A stretch of 64,000 nt of DNA from Sinonovacula constricta (lineage: Eukaryota; Mollusca; Bivalvia; Cardiida; Solecurtidae): the NCBI GenBank assembly GCA_007844125.1, contig CM017569.1, positions 8,770,995-8,834,994 on the forward strand. Reading direction: 5' to 3'. The notes beneath the pieces are model-generated. The model had not been told where the DNA came from. It made no database searches and worked only from the letters and a program-made list of their open reading frames with translations. This document shows positions 23,301 through 36,839 of the stretch, piece by piece. The first letter of the stretch is position 1; the number at the start of each line of letters is the position of its first letter. The position numbers and the translations under genes were made by a program.

Positions 23301-26300
23301 CTTCCTCACATACCGTCTGTAGAGTCTTCTATTAGCAACAGCTTAATGTCTTCCTCACATACCGTCTGTAGAGTCTTCTATTAGCAACAGCTTGATGCCT
23401 TCCTCACATACTGCTGTAGAGTCTTCTATTAACAACAGCTTGATGTCTTCCTCACATACCGTCTGTAGAGTCTTCTATTAGCAACAGCTTGATGTCTTTC
23501 TCACATACTGTCTGTAGAGTCTTCTATTAACAACAGCTTAATGTCTTCCTCACATACCGTTTGTAGAGTCTTCTATTAACAACAGCTTAATGTCTTCCTC
23601 ACATACCGTCTGTAGCGTCTTCTATTAGCAACAACTTGATGTCTTCCTCACATACCGTCTGTAGAGTCTTCTATTAGTAACAGCTTGATGTCTTCCTCAC
23701 ATACCGTCTGTAGAATCTTCTATTAGCAACAGCTTGATGTCTTCCTCACATACCGTCTGTAGAGTCTTCTATTAGCAACAGCTTGATGTCTTCCTCACAT
23801 ACTGTCTGTAGAGTCTTCTATTAACAACAGCTTGTCTGTAAAGTCTTCTATTAACAACAGCTTGATGTCTTCCTCACATACCGTCTGTAGAGTCTTCTAT
23901 TAGCAACAGCTTGATGTCTTCCTCACATACCGTCTGTAGAGTCTTCTATTAACTACAGCTTGATGCCTTCCTCACATACCATCTGTAGAGTCTTCTATTA
24001 ACAACAGCTTGATGTATTCCTCACATACCGTCTGTAGAGTCTTCTATTAGCAACAGCTTGATGTCTTCCTCACATACCGTCTGTAGAGTCTTCTATTAGC
24101 AACAACTTGATGTCTTCCTCACATACCGTCTGTAGAGTCTTCTATTAGCAACAGCTTGATGTCTTCCTCACATACCGTCTGTAGAGTCTTCTATTAGCAA
24201 CAGCTTGATGTCTTCCTCAAATACCGTCTGTAGAGTCTTCTATTAGCAACAACTTGATGTCTTCCTCACATACCGTCTGTAGAGTCTTCTATTAGCAACA
24301 GCTTGATGTCTTCCTCACATACTGTCTGTAGTCTTCTATTAGCAACAGCTTAATGTCTTCCTCACATACCGTCTGTAGAGTCTTCTATTAGCAACAGCTT
24401 GATGTCTTCCTCACATACTGTCTGTAGAGTCTTCTATTAGCAACAGCTTGATGTCTTCCTCACATACCGTCTTTAGAGTCTTCTATTAGCAACAGCTTGA
24501 TATCTTCCTCACACACTGCTGTAGAGTCTTCTATTAACAACAGCTTGATGTCTTCCTCACATACCGTCTGTAGAGTCTTCTATTAGCAACAGCTTGATGT
24601 CTTTCTCACATACTGTCTGTAGAGTCTTCTATTAGCAACAGCTTAATGTCTTCCTCACATACCGTCTGTAGAGTCTTCTATTAGCAACAGCTTGATGTCT
24701 TTCTCACATACTGTCTGTAGAGTCTTCTATTAGCAACAGCTTAATGTCTTCCTCACATACCGTCTGTAGAGTCTTCTATTAGCAACAGCTTGATGTCTTT
24801 CTCACATACTGTCTGTAGAGTCTTCTATTAACAACAGCTTAATGTCTTCCTCACATACCGTCTGTAGAGTCTTCTATTAACAACAGCTTAATGTCTTCCT
24901 CACATACCGTCTGTAGAGTCTTCTATTAGCAACAGCTTGATGTCTTTCTCACATACCGTCTGTAGAGTCTTCTATTAACAACAGCTTAATGTCTTCCTCA
25001 CATACCGTCTGTAGAGTCCTCTATTAACAACAGCTTAATGTCTTTCTCACATACCGTCTGTAGAGTCTTCTATTAGCAACAGCTTGATGTCTTCCTCACA
25101 TACCGTCTGTAGAGTCTTCTATAAACAACAGCTTGATGTCTTCCTCACATACCGTCTGTAGAGTCTTCTATTAGCAACAGCTTAATGTCTTCCTCACATA
25201 CCGTCTGTAGAGTCTTCTATTAGCAACAGCTTGATGTCTTCCTCACATACCGTCTGTAGAGTCTTCTATAAACAACAGCTTAATGTCTTCCTCACATACC
25301 ATCTGTAGAGTCTTCTATTAGCAACAGCTTGATGTCTTTCTCACATACCGTCTGTAGAGTCTTCTATTAGCAACAGCTTGATGCCTTCCTCACATACCGT
25401 CTGTAGAGTCTTCTATTAGCAACAGCTTGATGTCTTCCTCACATACCGTCTGTAGAGTCTTCTATTAACAACAGCTTGATGTCTTCCTCACATACCGTCT
25501 GTAGAGTCTTCTATTAGCAACAGCTTGATGTCTTTCTCACATACCGTCTGTAGAGTCTTCTATTAGCAACAGCTTGATGCCTTCCTCACATACCGTCTGT
25601 AGAATCTTCTATTAGCAACAGCTTGATATCTTCCTCACATACCGTCTGTAGAGTCTTCTATTAACAACAGCTTGATGTCTTCCTCAAGTACTGTCTGTAG
25701 AGTCTTCTATTAGCAACAGCTTAATGTCTTCCTCACATACCGTCTGTAGAGTCTTCTATTAGCAACAGCTTGATGTCTTCCTCACATACCGTCTGTAGAG
25801 TCTTCTATTAGTAACAGCTTGATGTCTTCCTCACATAGCGTCTGTAGAATCTTCTATTAGCAACAGCTTGATGTCTTCCTCACATACCGTCTTTAGAGTC
25901 TTCTATTAGCAACAGCTTGATATCTTCCTCACACACTGCTGTAGAGTCCTCTATTAACAACAGCTTAATGTCTTCCTCACATACCGTCTGTAGAGTCTTC
26001 TATTAGCAACAGCTTGATGTCTTCCTCACATACCGTCTGTAGAGTCTTCTATAAACAACAGCTTGATGTCTTCCTCACATACCGTCTGTAGAGTCTTCTA
26101 TTAGCAACAGCTTAATGTCTTCCTCACATACCGTCTGTAGAGTCTTCTATTAGCAACAGCTTGATGTCTTCCTCACATACCGTCTGTAGAGTCTTCTATA
26201 AACAACAGCTTAATGTCTTCCTCACATACCATCTGTAGAGTCTTCTATTAGCAACAGCTTGATGTCTTTCTCACATACCGTCTGTAGAGTCTTCTATTAG

Positions 26301-27420
26301 CAACAGCTTGATATCTTCCTCACATACCGTCTGTAGAGTCTTCTATTAACAACAGCTTGATGTCTTCCTCAAGTACTGTCTGTAGAGTCTTCTATTAGCA
26401 ACAGCTTAATGTCTTCCTCACATACCGTCTGTAGAGTCTTCTATTAGCAACAGCTTAATGTCTTCCTCACATACCGTCTGTAGAGTCTTCTATTAGCAAC
26501 ATCTTGATGTCTTCCTCACATACCGTCTGTAGAGTCTTCTATTAGCAACAGCTTGATGTCTTCCTCACATTCCGTCTGTAGAGTCTTCTATTAGCAACAG
26601 CTTGATGTCTTCCTCACATACCGTCTGTAGAGTCTTCTATTAGCAACATCTTGATGTCTTCCTCACATACCGTCTGTAGAGTCTTCTATTAGCAACAGCT
26701 TGATGTCTTTCTCACATACCGTCTGTAGAGTATTCTATTAGCAACAGCTTGATGTCTTCCTCACATACCGTCTGTAGTCTTCTATTAACAACAGCTTGAT
26801 GTCTTCCTCACATACCATCTGTAGAGTCTTCTATTAGCAACAGCTTGATGTCTTCCTCACATACCGTCTGTAGAGTCTTCTATTAGCAACAGCTTGATAT
26901 CTTCCTCACATACCATCTGTAGAGTCTTCTATTAACAACAGCTTGATGTCTTCCTCACATACCGTCTGTAGAGTCTTCTATTAACAACAGCTTGATGTCT
27001 TCCTCACATACCATCTGTAGTCTTCTATTAACAACAGCTTGATGTCTTCCTCACATACCATCTGTAGTCTTCTATTAACAACAGCTTGATGTCTTCCTCA
27101 CATACCATCTGTAGAGTCTTCTATTAGCAACAGCTTGATGTCTTCCTCACATACCATCTGTAGAGTCTTCTATTAGCAACAGCTTAATGTCTTCCTCACA
27201 TACCGTCTGTAGAGTCTTCTATTAGCAACAGCTTGATGTCTTCCTCACATACCGTCTGTAGAGTCTTCTATTAGCAACAGCTTGATGTCTTCCTCACATA
27301 CCGTCTGTAGAGTCTTCTATTAACAACAGCTTGATGTCTTCCTCACATACCATCTGTAGAGTCTTCTATTAACAACAGCTTGATGTCTTCCTCAAATACC
27401 GTCTCTAGAGTCTTCTACTG
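20400..27420. repeat. Intron 2 minisatellite of 49-bp units
   Basis: About 140 units of 49 bp (for example CAGCTTGATG at 20647 and again at 20696) fill nearly all of the 7.4-kb intron 2. The plus strand is pyrimidine-rich, with CTTCCTCACATACCGTCTG and GTCTTCTATTAGCAACAG segments. The two halves align loosely around GTCTTC, which suggests an ancestral unit of 24-25 bp. Copies from 20400 to 20620 are degenerate while inner copies are well homogenised, as expected for unequal exchange. One- to three-base indels recur (CATACTGCTG, CTGTAGTCTTC). Internal block duplications are visible at offsets of about 293 bp (22.48 and 22.77 kb) and 930 bp (25.12-25.27 and 26.05-26.20 kb). Confidence 0.97.
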
Positions 27421-27550
27421 GCAATAGTTGTGTCTTTTTTAGTATTTTTTAGTTTTGTGGTACAACTTATTCCCAAGAAAAAACAACAAAGTACACACAA
27501 TTGTAAAATAGATCTATGATAATAATCTCCACCTTTTTTGTGTGTTGCAG

Positions 27551-27681
27551 GTCCGATGATCTACCTGCTGGACATAGCCAATCAAATGATCCACAAGATC
27601 TGTCCATTCGTTGCTGGCGGTATCTTCATCGGTTCTGTCTACTGGACCCTAGTCACTTATGGTGCTGTCACTGTTATGCAG
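27551..27681 (+). CDS. MARCHF5: MARCHF5 exon 3: first transmembrane segment
   Basis: The acceptor TGTTGCAG ends at 27550 and the donor GTAAAA starts at 27682. The exon is two bases (GT, completing the split Gly) plus 43 codons, ending in phase 0 at VMQ. It encodes the linker PMIYLLDIANQMIHK, then a hydrophobic segment from ICPFVAGGIFIGSVYW through VTYGAVTVM. That segment matches the first membrane span of MARCHF5, which anchors the protein in the mitochondrial outer membrane. Sequence, length and phases correspond to the human PVVYVLDLADRL...AVTVMQ exon. Confidence 0.97.
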
Positions 27682-30600
27682 GTAAAATTCAAAACTTATA
27701 TATCATGTAAAAGTGTATGAATGGTTGTCATTTTTATGGATGTGTTTCCTTTCAGAAATGAAAACTTAGCTTCCTACACAATTTAGATGAACCATTGTTG
27801 TGTTTGACAACATTTTCATCCTCATTTCTTTGTTTTATCATTTTCACTTCCATTATCATATCGGCTGTTATCATCCTCATCATCATCATTACTTTTATAA
27901 CCATTATGGTCATCATTCTGAAGATTGATTTTTTTACCTTGTTTAAAAGAAAGTGTTCAATTTTTGTAATATTATTGTGTCAGTGTGCCTATACTTTTGC
28001 TTTTAATGACTTCTTCTCCCTAGCAGGTGATTTATTCGTAAAATTGTTCTTTGAATGACCCTTTTATCTGCTTAATTTGGCCATCTGAGCTAGCAACAGA
28101 AAAAGTAGTTATTTTGAACAACTTCTTTTCTTGAACAAGTGTATATATCTTGAAATTTCTTATGACATTTGTATATCATCAGTGACAAAAATTTATTGTA
28201 CATTTGACATATGTTGCATAGATGGTTGCGGTTTTAATCCTTTAAAGCCCTATTTATTGTGTGATGATCTCATACCTCAAAGCTGCAAACACTGTAATGT
28301 TAATATCTTGCCTACTGCTTTACTTTTTTTTTTACCATTTTTGTTTAACCACACACAAAAAAACTCCATTAATTTATGATTATCTGTGATTCCGCATAAG
28401 TTGAGCTATAACATAAGATATAGACTTTATTATAAATACCTGAAAATTGTTATCATATATAATAAAGAGCCATTAGGTACCAAAAAATAATGGCTTAAAT
28501 GATAAAAATGGTTATAAACCTAAACAACAAACAAGAATGAAGCTATAAAAACAAAATTGTTGAAAATTTTAAGGACAATAGCATTATTTTTGGTAAGGGA
28601 TAATACCCCATGTTCAAAATGCGCAGGATTGACCACACCTGAAGCCGTAGTTTTGCAGAAGGTGATATATTATACAGCATAAAGGTCCCACAGTTTGTTC
28701 TTAGATTTGAGGTTTGGCTTCATTAACCCACCATTAGTTGCATATCCTATGAGAGTGAAGCTTTTATGATTATGTCTCATAAGCTGCCTTACTGTTACTC
28801 TTGAACATTTTATAAGTCACACAAATTTAATGTCATAATATATGCTTAATATTCCTTTTCACTTGAGTATTGGCAAGAGATATGTTTTAGCTAGATCAAC
28901 AAACTTACGTTTAAAACAAAGATGTAAAACACCTGGTGTTTAACAGTCACTAAGCAGTTTTTTGTCAGCATAGGAGATATGGGAACAGACCATTTCCATT
29001 TATTTGTTGTTGTTTCCAATGAGACACATAATCTAAATGGTTGGCAGACATGCATGCACCAATAAAAAACTGAACTTTATTTTGGTACCAGAATATTTTC
29101 CAATAACCTTACATCTCTATTTGTGGTATTAATGTAATTATTATATGACTAAAAGGCATTATTGACTCATCCACTTTGAACAGTATTACATTCCTTTTTT
29201 TTAATGGATAATAATGCTATATCATGTGAGACATGTATTGCGTGTGAAGCTTGGTCTGTAAGGCTTTAAGAGTTCTTTTCTTTTCCTGAACATTCTCTAC
29301 GTGTACTTTTTAATGGAAACAAAGAGATGTTAATGATGTTTGATTTTTATAGTCATGTAAAAGAATATCAACTAGTTGTTGTTTTAGGTAAAATGATTTC
29401 CATTTCCTAATTATGAAATCTACTTCCTGGTTAGAATAAATATTGTTGTTTATTAGAATGGAGACTTGTGCAGGTCAGTTTTAAATTGTTTTTCCTAGTG
29501 CACCTCCTCCTACATTTTAGCTGGGATATTGTTCTTACTTTCACAGGACTATTTATCATCAAGGTACCCAGTGGATAATGTCTAGATTTTATGTAGTCAC
29601 TGTAACTAAAAGGTGGATTGTAGGTACAGTGTACCGGTAGATATTGTTTATGATTAGGAAAATTGAGATTGAGGTTCAGGTTCAAGTCAATCAGGTCAAG
29701 GTCACTGGTGCTAAAAACAGTTTTATGTATGTCAGACATTTGAAAACACAAATGCTTAACAAGTTCTTGTTGCTATTTATCTTACTTAACTTCAAAAATG
29801 CATTTTGTTAATCTGTGCTTATTTTATTTATGAAGCTCACTTCTTCAAAAAAGTATTGTTTAAAGAAACGGTATCTCACCATTATTTGAAAATGGTATCA
29901 GCCTGTGGTCCAAAGATTTATTTTCAGACTCTGATCTGCACAATTAAAAACAGTTCAACCCCCAAATACATATATTTTTAATCTAATGTCTATCCAGATT
30001 AGTATGTATGTTGATTAACACTGTCTCTTTGTTAATAGCAACTGATTTTTGTTTCTCTTTGGTATGTATCTGTTTTACTTATATCAGCCCGTTAGATTTT
30101 TTTTTTATTGTCTTTACCTTATCAATACATGTGTATACATCTTTCTTTGAGAACCGACAAAGCCTAAGTGAAGAAACCATGTTTTCCTGGAGTGTCTGCA
30201 CTGCATCTTTCCTTGATCTTCGTGTTGATTGTGAAGCTTTAGTAATCTTGGGATAAAATATTCAATAACAGCTCGGAAGTTGCATCATGTATTGTTGAAG
30301 TCCTTTCCCCATGGTGTTTCAAATGCCAATCCAGGAGAAGTCTTTCAACAGTGTACTTTTATGACAATCTCTATGTCAGAGGTCATCTGCCTTTCTTAAA
30401 GGCATCTCGAAAGGAATGTGGTATCCCACTGAGCCAGGCCCCGACCTGTTGTGGCCAGACCTGCTCATCACTGCAGGGAGTCTTTAGCCAACATAGTACT
30501 AATCTGTCACAGTAAAACCTCTGATGGGTTAATGCAAAACTAAATTACCTGCTAGTATGGGAGTGAGACTGTAGGCTAGTTTTACACAAATCCATAAACA

Positions 30601-33600
30601 TTAATGTTAGTGATAATGTAGGTTGTTTACTGTATGATCCCTTACATATTCTTTATTGCATTAATTACTAGGTGTCAATTTTGTAACTGCATGATTATGT
30701 ATTTATTTCATAGTTAAATATTTGATTTTGAAAATACGTGAGAGATACAAGTTTTAGAATGATTTTTAAATCACTTTTGTTAAAAACATTTCTTTACATT
30801 TAACAAATCAAAGTAATATAACTTAAAATATATATGAGAACTAAAAGAATGAAAGAAAGAAATAACAAAATGTATAAGAAATAACAAAATCAACCAACAA
30901 AGTAAGAAAGAAAACAAAGAATAAAAAAGAACTGATAGAATAATTTCTGATATTTAGGATTGCGTTATTGGTATATTCACAACTATTTCCTTTACAAACT
31001 GTGAATGACTATGTTTAACCCACAGATATAGCATACATACACTTGAATCTTGAACAATACCTGTGTGACAGACACATTGTTACAGACTGTGGCAGCCTGG
31101 CTTATCAAAAAACAGATGCCCACACATGCTGGGTGGGGCAATAAATGGGGGGCGGGGGGGGGTTACTTATATAAGGGTTTTGGGATGCCTTGAAACAATG
31201 CCGCCGTCAGTGTAACGATGGAGCCAGCAATAAGTCTGTGGCAAAGATGGGCCTGACCAGTCCATGTCCCCCACCCCCAGTCGGCGCGGTCATACATTTT
31301 TTCTCTACCATATTTAGTGAGCAATGGCCTGATAACACAAATTTTGTAGACCGTGTAGAGATAATCACGGGTATCTCGGGCTCTCATTATGTCTTATGTT
31401 TAGCCGCCCCAGCAGTTTTTAAGACCTTTGACACTATGAACAAGAAAAAAAGACATAAAATTTGACAAATTATTTGAAATGGATTGTAATATTTAATATA
31501 TATTTTTTAACCACTTAGTTGTATTTAAATTTATTGCTTGAGTTTTATAACATTTAAATTATGTAAAAAAAAATGTAAATTACACCAATATTAATGTACA
31601 CAAGCTTAATATTCATATATTTACATACTTTGTGAGAAGGCAATATTACTGTAGCACAGCAAAGCATAACAGGTGTAAGAAATGTGCTTTTGTACATGTT
31701 GAAAAAGTGTCTTGTCTTTTCTGTTTGAAACCTTCCTACTGGCCATAAAAAAACTGTGAATACTGGTAGTCATGTCTGGTTCTATGCCAACAGTGTTTCC
31801 ATCGTTGACATCAGCCATTATACACTTTTTATTTTTACACTGGTACATTACATGGCATTTTGAGAAGACAGGGATACGTCTTTTTTTGGCTGATTAATTT
31901 TCTTTTGCATAGGTGGAAAATTCACTGCAATCTTATGAACAAGGAAGAAGAATCTCCAATAAACTTAAAGCATGTTGGTATTGTCATGTTAAGAAATTTC
32001 AGGTGTAAATATTACAAATGGCTCAGCTACTACCGGTAATTAGCAAAGAAGTCCTGTAACACCACTTTTGTTCCATGTATCATCATCTACAAGAAGCCAA
32101 TTTAATCATGACATTGTGTTTTAATTTAATCATGAAAGATAAAAAACAGAAAGCAGTATGTATGTTGTATGCTACTGTTGTACCCATACTTGGATCCTTA
32201 TATATCTTAATAGCTATTTGAGTTATTGGTGTCTTAATTAAAAACTTGGGACCTACTGCAAGTAATCCCTTTGGAGTGCTATGCTGAAAGATTGTGTTGG
32301 GCCTTGTTAAAGCTGCCAGCCATGGAATCAATATAGACATAAAGTATCTGCCACAATTCTCCATGCCCCAAGCCTGCTGCTGGTTTAAGTACATCAGAAA
32401 CAGACTGACATATGCTACCCACGCTACATCTGGTAAAATACATGCTATAAGAGTGATGTATTGGTGTCGTATCATGTATGGTGTATTACAGAATCAAGGC
32501 AATTATAACATGGTATACAAGACCAAGTGATGTACTGCTTCATTATTCTCATTTTCCTTAAAGAGCTTGTCCAACTGTTTTTATTTGTTTTTAGTTTTGT
32601 GAATGATATTTATAAATGACAATAATATGCCACTTTTTATATTAGAAAAATGACTGTAAAGGTATTCTTAATTTCATTCATGTTCAATACTTTTTTTCTT
32701 TTTTTTGTTTGTTTCTGAAACTATTATTATTTTAATATATTTTTATCCTTTCTCTTGTCAGCATATTGATTATGTTTGTGGTATAACTTATATATAATTT
32801 TTTAACACATTTAACTTTCATTTATGTTTCTTTTAACCTAAAAAAATTATTGATTATTTTATTGAAGAACTTAGCAAACTAAGTATCAAAACCACAACAA
32901 GCAGCATATTTCATTTGTACCTGTATTCCGTTTTTGACATTCCTGCCTTTGAACTCCCACTAAAACACACCCAATTTTGAAAGGGATAGATTAATGGAGA
33001 AATATTGATCCAGTTAAGTGCATTGTCACATCAGGTGACCTTTAGGACATTACCTGGGTACAGGAGTCTTTGTTAGCACACACTACCATGCATTGGGTGT
33101 GACACATGGCCGGGCTCAACCCTAGGGACCTAACTGTCTTTGTGTTTCTACCCTGGACATTATGTGGGGGCCTTTTTTAATTACTGATTACTAGATGTTA
33201 CTACTTGACATTAGTTTTACTACTTCCGGTCTACTCATCCAATTTCTAAGCAATAATGCTTGTATTATTCTCTGTTATTTTTGTAGTGTCCCAGATTAAA
33301 GTTTTAACTATATGTATATGCAATCATGCAAATTGACAAATTTATATTGCTAGAGGCTTGATGGCATTTGTAGGGCAGATCTTGAGGAGACACCTAGTGA
33401 GCATTTACTGTCTTATCTGGATTAACATTATTTACCTTGACTTAAATAAAGATTTCTACATTTTAGATAAATAAAGAAGAAACACTATCAAGACAAGAAT
33501 ATACAAATAGTTCTACAGAAGAAAACTCTAACCTAAATCAGAATTAAAACTTTTCTTTCTACAAACAATGCTATAGAAATACATCTTTTTAACTTAAACC

Positions 33601-34599
33601 AAATATCTTGTTTTGACAAATGCATGAAAACATTGTTTAATCAGAACTTGATGTATTATAATTTTTTGTTTAAACTTAGAATAGTTTTCACTTTACCCAT
33701 CTTTAAACACACATTCTCCTATAAATCTATTCAAAATGATTATAAAAACAACATGATGACATCGTAACAAGTCCAGGAAAGATTAGCATACCCACTATAA
33801 ATGGTGGTGCTTATTATTATGATTTGTTGTACTTTACTAAGATGGCAGTATGATATTCTCACTCACTATTCTACTGGTATCTTATATAATTCCTTATTAC
33901 TTAGACCCATCAGCACCAACATGTGAGAGATCTCGGGCAAATATTTCTACAATTTTATCATCTGACAAATGGCAGATCAATACATTATATATATTCTTTA
34001 TCTATATTTAATTATCAACAAAGCAAATACTTTTTTTTCTTAAAGTACATTTCACCAAATAGCTATTGCAAATATTTCAGATATTTAAGTTTATTAGAAG
34101 AGTTTGGAAACAATCTTGTAGATATTTGTTTGGTGCCTGGAATTGTTGTAAGTGAATTTTGTAGCTGTATAAGCCATTCTAGCTGTTTTCTTAATGAAGA
34201 TAGAATGATATGATTGTGATTCAAGACCTAGTGAACTGGATTTGCGCCTTTATCTGTCTTACATTAGCTTTATGAGGAATCATTTTGTTGTTCCTGATTT
34301 GTTTTAAATCGAGAACATGCCTGTTAATGTGTTTTCAATGTGTTTTAGCCTCCCTAGAAGAAACTCTTTTATCTCTTATATAGAATTACACAATGCTCTA
34401 ACTGTATGTCAATGTTACAATTTCCTTGAGCTTCCTTATCCAATCAAGAGAGAAGGAGTTCTTCATAATGTAGAAAAAAAAATATACACAATTTATTTTT
34501 TGTCCTAAAAGTCTTAACTAAGAATTTTTAAGTCCTTCATTAAGGTGTGATAATTATTACTTATTTGCTTAGAAGTTTCATGCAACATGAGGTGAAGAT
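27682..34599 (+). other. MARCHF5 intron 3, proximal non-array part
   Basis: This is about 6.9 kb of AT-rich intron with no recognised gene. Open frames at 27795-28058, 28131-28379, 30008-30256, 32083-32475 (minus) and 33923-34213 are low-complexity or A/T-driven and match no family I know. The one compositional anomaly is the GC-richer patch at about 31070-31450. Confidence 0.5.
31070..31450. other. GC-richer patch with G-run and opposing C-run
   Basis: Within AT-rich intron 3 this patch holds a GGGGGGCGGGGGGGGG run (31146-31161) and CCCCCACCCCC about 115 bp later, which could pair. Open frames exist on both strands (31190-31465 plus, 31163-31387 minus), but neither resembles a known family. 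It could be a dispersed element, an old retrocopy or a regulatory element; I cannot decide. Confidence 0.35.
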
Positions 34600-35930
34600 T
34601 GAGCAGTGCAGCTACAGATCCTTAGGCAGCCAAGTTTCAAAGGAAACTAAAAGATTTGCTTACAGACCCTTAGACATCCAGCTTATATTGGAAACTAGCA
34701 GACCTACCTACAGATTCTTAGCATTCATTAGAAACTATTAAATTTGCCCACAGATCCTTAGCTTTCATTAGAAACTACCAGATCTGGCTATAGACCCTTA
34801 GGTAGACAGCTTTCATTAGAAATTATTAGATTTGCTCACTGATCCTTAGCTTTCATTAGAAACTACCAGATCTGGCTACAGACCCTTAGCTTTCATTAGA
34901 AACTACCAGATCTGGCTTCAGACCCTTAGCTTTCATTAGAAACTACCAGATCTGGCTACAGACCCTTAGCTTTCATTAGAAACTATTAGATTTGCCCACA
35001 AATCCTTAGCTTTCATTAGAAACTACCAGATCTGGCTCCAGACCCTTAGGTAGACAGCTTTCATTAGAAATTATTAGATTTGCTCACAGATCCTTAGCTT
35101 TTATTAGAAGCTACCAGATCTGGCTACAGACCCTTAGCTTTCATTAGAAACTATTAGATTTGCCCTTAGCTTTCATTAGAAACTACCAGATCTGCCTACA
35201 GATCCTTAGCTTTCATTAGAAACTATTAGATTTGCCCACAGATCCTTAGCTTTCATTAGAAACTACCAGATCTGGCTATAGACCCTTAGGCAGACAGCTT
35301 TCATTAGAAACTAGCATATTTGGCTACAGACCCTTAGCTTTTATGAGAAACTACCAGATCTGGCTAAAGATCCTTAGCTTTCATTAGAAACTATAAGATT
35401 TGCCAACAGATACTTAGCTTTCATTAGAAACTATCAGATCTGGCTACAGACCCTTAGGTAGACAGCTTTCATTAGAAATTATTAGATTTGCTCACTGATC
35501 CTTAGCTTTCATTAGAAACTACCAGATCTGGCTACAGATCCTTAGCTTTCATTAGAAACTATTAGATTTGCCCACAGATCCTTAGCTTTCATTAGAAACT
35601 ACCAGATCTGGCTATAGACCCTTAGGCAGACAGCTTTCATTAGAAACTAGCATATTTGGCTACAGACCCTTAGCTTTCATTAGAAACTACCAGATCTGGC
35701 TACAGACCCTTAGCTTTCATTAGAAACTATTAGATTTGCCCACAGATCCTTAGCTTTCATTAGAAACTACCAGATCTGGCTACATACCCTTAGGCAGACA
35801 GCTTTCATTAGAAACTATTAGATTTGGCTACAGACCCTTAGGCAGACAGTTTTAAGAAAATTGAGGATTTGGCTACAGACCCTTAGACAGATTTTATGGG
35901 AAACAAGCAGATTTGGCACAAAGACTTTGG
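34600..35930. repeat. Intron 3 minisatellite of 41-bp units
   Basis: About 30 units of 41 bp contain CTTAGCTTTCATTAGAAACT followed by ACCAGATCTGGCTACAGACC or by ATTAGATTTGCCCACAGATC. The two subtypes often alternate. A subset carries an 8-bp insertion (GGCAGACA or GGTAGACA) after CTTA, giving 49 bp. Flanking copies at both ends are diverged. Confidence 0.93.
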
Positions 35931-36839
35931 TCAAGGGCAGAATGACATAAAGTCCATACAAGTCTTAAGGTTCTATATGGTATTCATTGATATCTTTCTT
36001 GAATTTAATATAAAAGTGTGACTTCAGTTCAAATCATGACTCTTTTTTTTTTAAGTTGGCCAATACAAGAGCCAAAGATGCTTAGATTTCCTTCACTGTT
36101 TAAAAGTAATGGTAATAAGTATTTGGTGGCCGCAGGTGTTTCAATAAGATGTTTTTATGCTCCCCTAAAAGTTGACGGAAAGAACATAGTCGCCCAAATT
36201 CAATCAAACTTTATCAGAAATTTCAGTTGGCATTTGAATCGAAAAGTTAAAAATAATACGGCCTCAAGGCCAGGAGTGTGGCCACTTTCCATATATGGCT
36301 TTATAGTATAACTTTAAACATCTTTTTGTCCAAAACTATTTTTTATCTACAACTATTTTTAGTAACTATTTGCTTCAACATAATAAAAACAAACATACAA
36401 GTAACTGATGATGTTAACTGATGTTGCAACACGACTTGTTACTAGTATTGCATAGAGAAAACAAAATCTTAGAAATGTTACATTGTGACACTCACCCTTT
36501 AATATACAGCATTGTCAAGAGAATCAAGGTATTAAATAAGGCTTTCAGTAACAGATTTTTTTCCAGATAAAATGCCTCTTACATTTCATAATTAATGGAT
36601 CATAGTGTCTGACACTTTTTTTTTATCTGCTTCAGTCACACGTTACCATGTCAACAGACCAGTCTTCACTGTGAAGGCCTGTGTTAAACACCATCCCATT
36701 TTCAGACCAGTTGTAGCATAGGATTATTTGTTACCTTACAGGTCTCAGCAGAGTTCCAGATATATCCCTTAATTCTCAAATGTGTCTATACAGCAGTCAC
36801 TGTTGGTGCCAATACAAATTATTATAACTGTATGATAAA
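35931..36839 (+). other. Intron 3 spacer between the 41-bp and 50-bp arrays
   Basis: About 900 bp of non-tandem sequence. The open frame 36018-36311 has no recognisable domain. A GGCCTCAAGGCC palindrome near 36260 is the only structured motif I noticed. Confidence 0.45.

Noticed and set aside
27516..27720. Alternative-frame open frames over MARCHF5 exon 3
   Set aside because: They run through the acceptor and donor into intron, and only the spliced frame shows MARCHF5 homology.
31163..31465. Overlapping open frames on both strands in the GC-rich patch
   Set aside because: No recognisable protein family; the frames may simply reflect composition. Kept only as a sequence anomaly.
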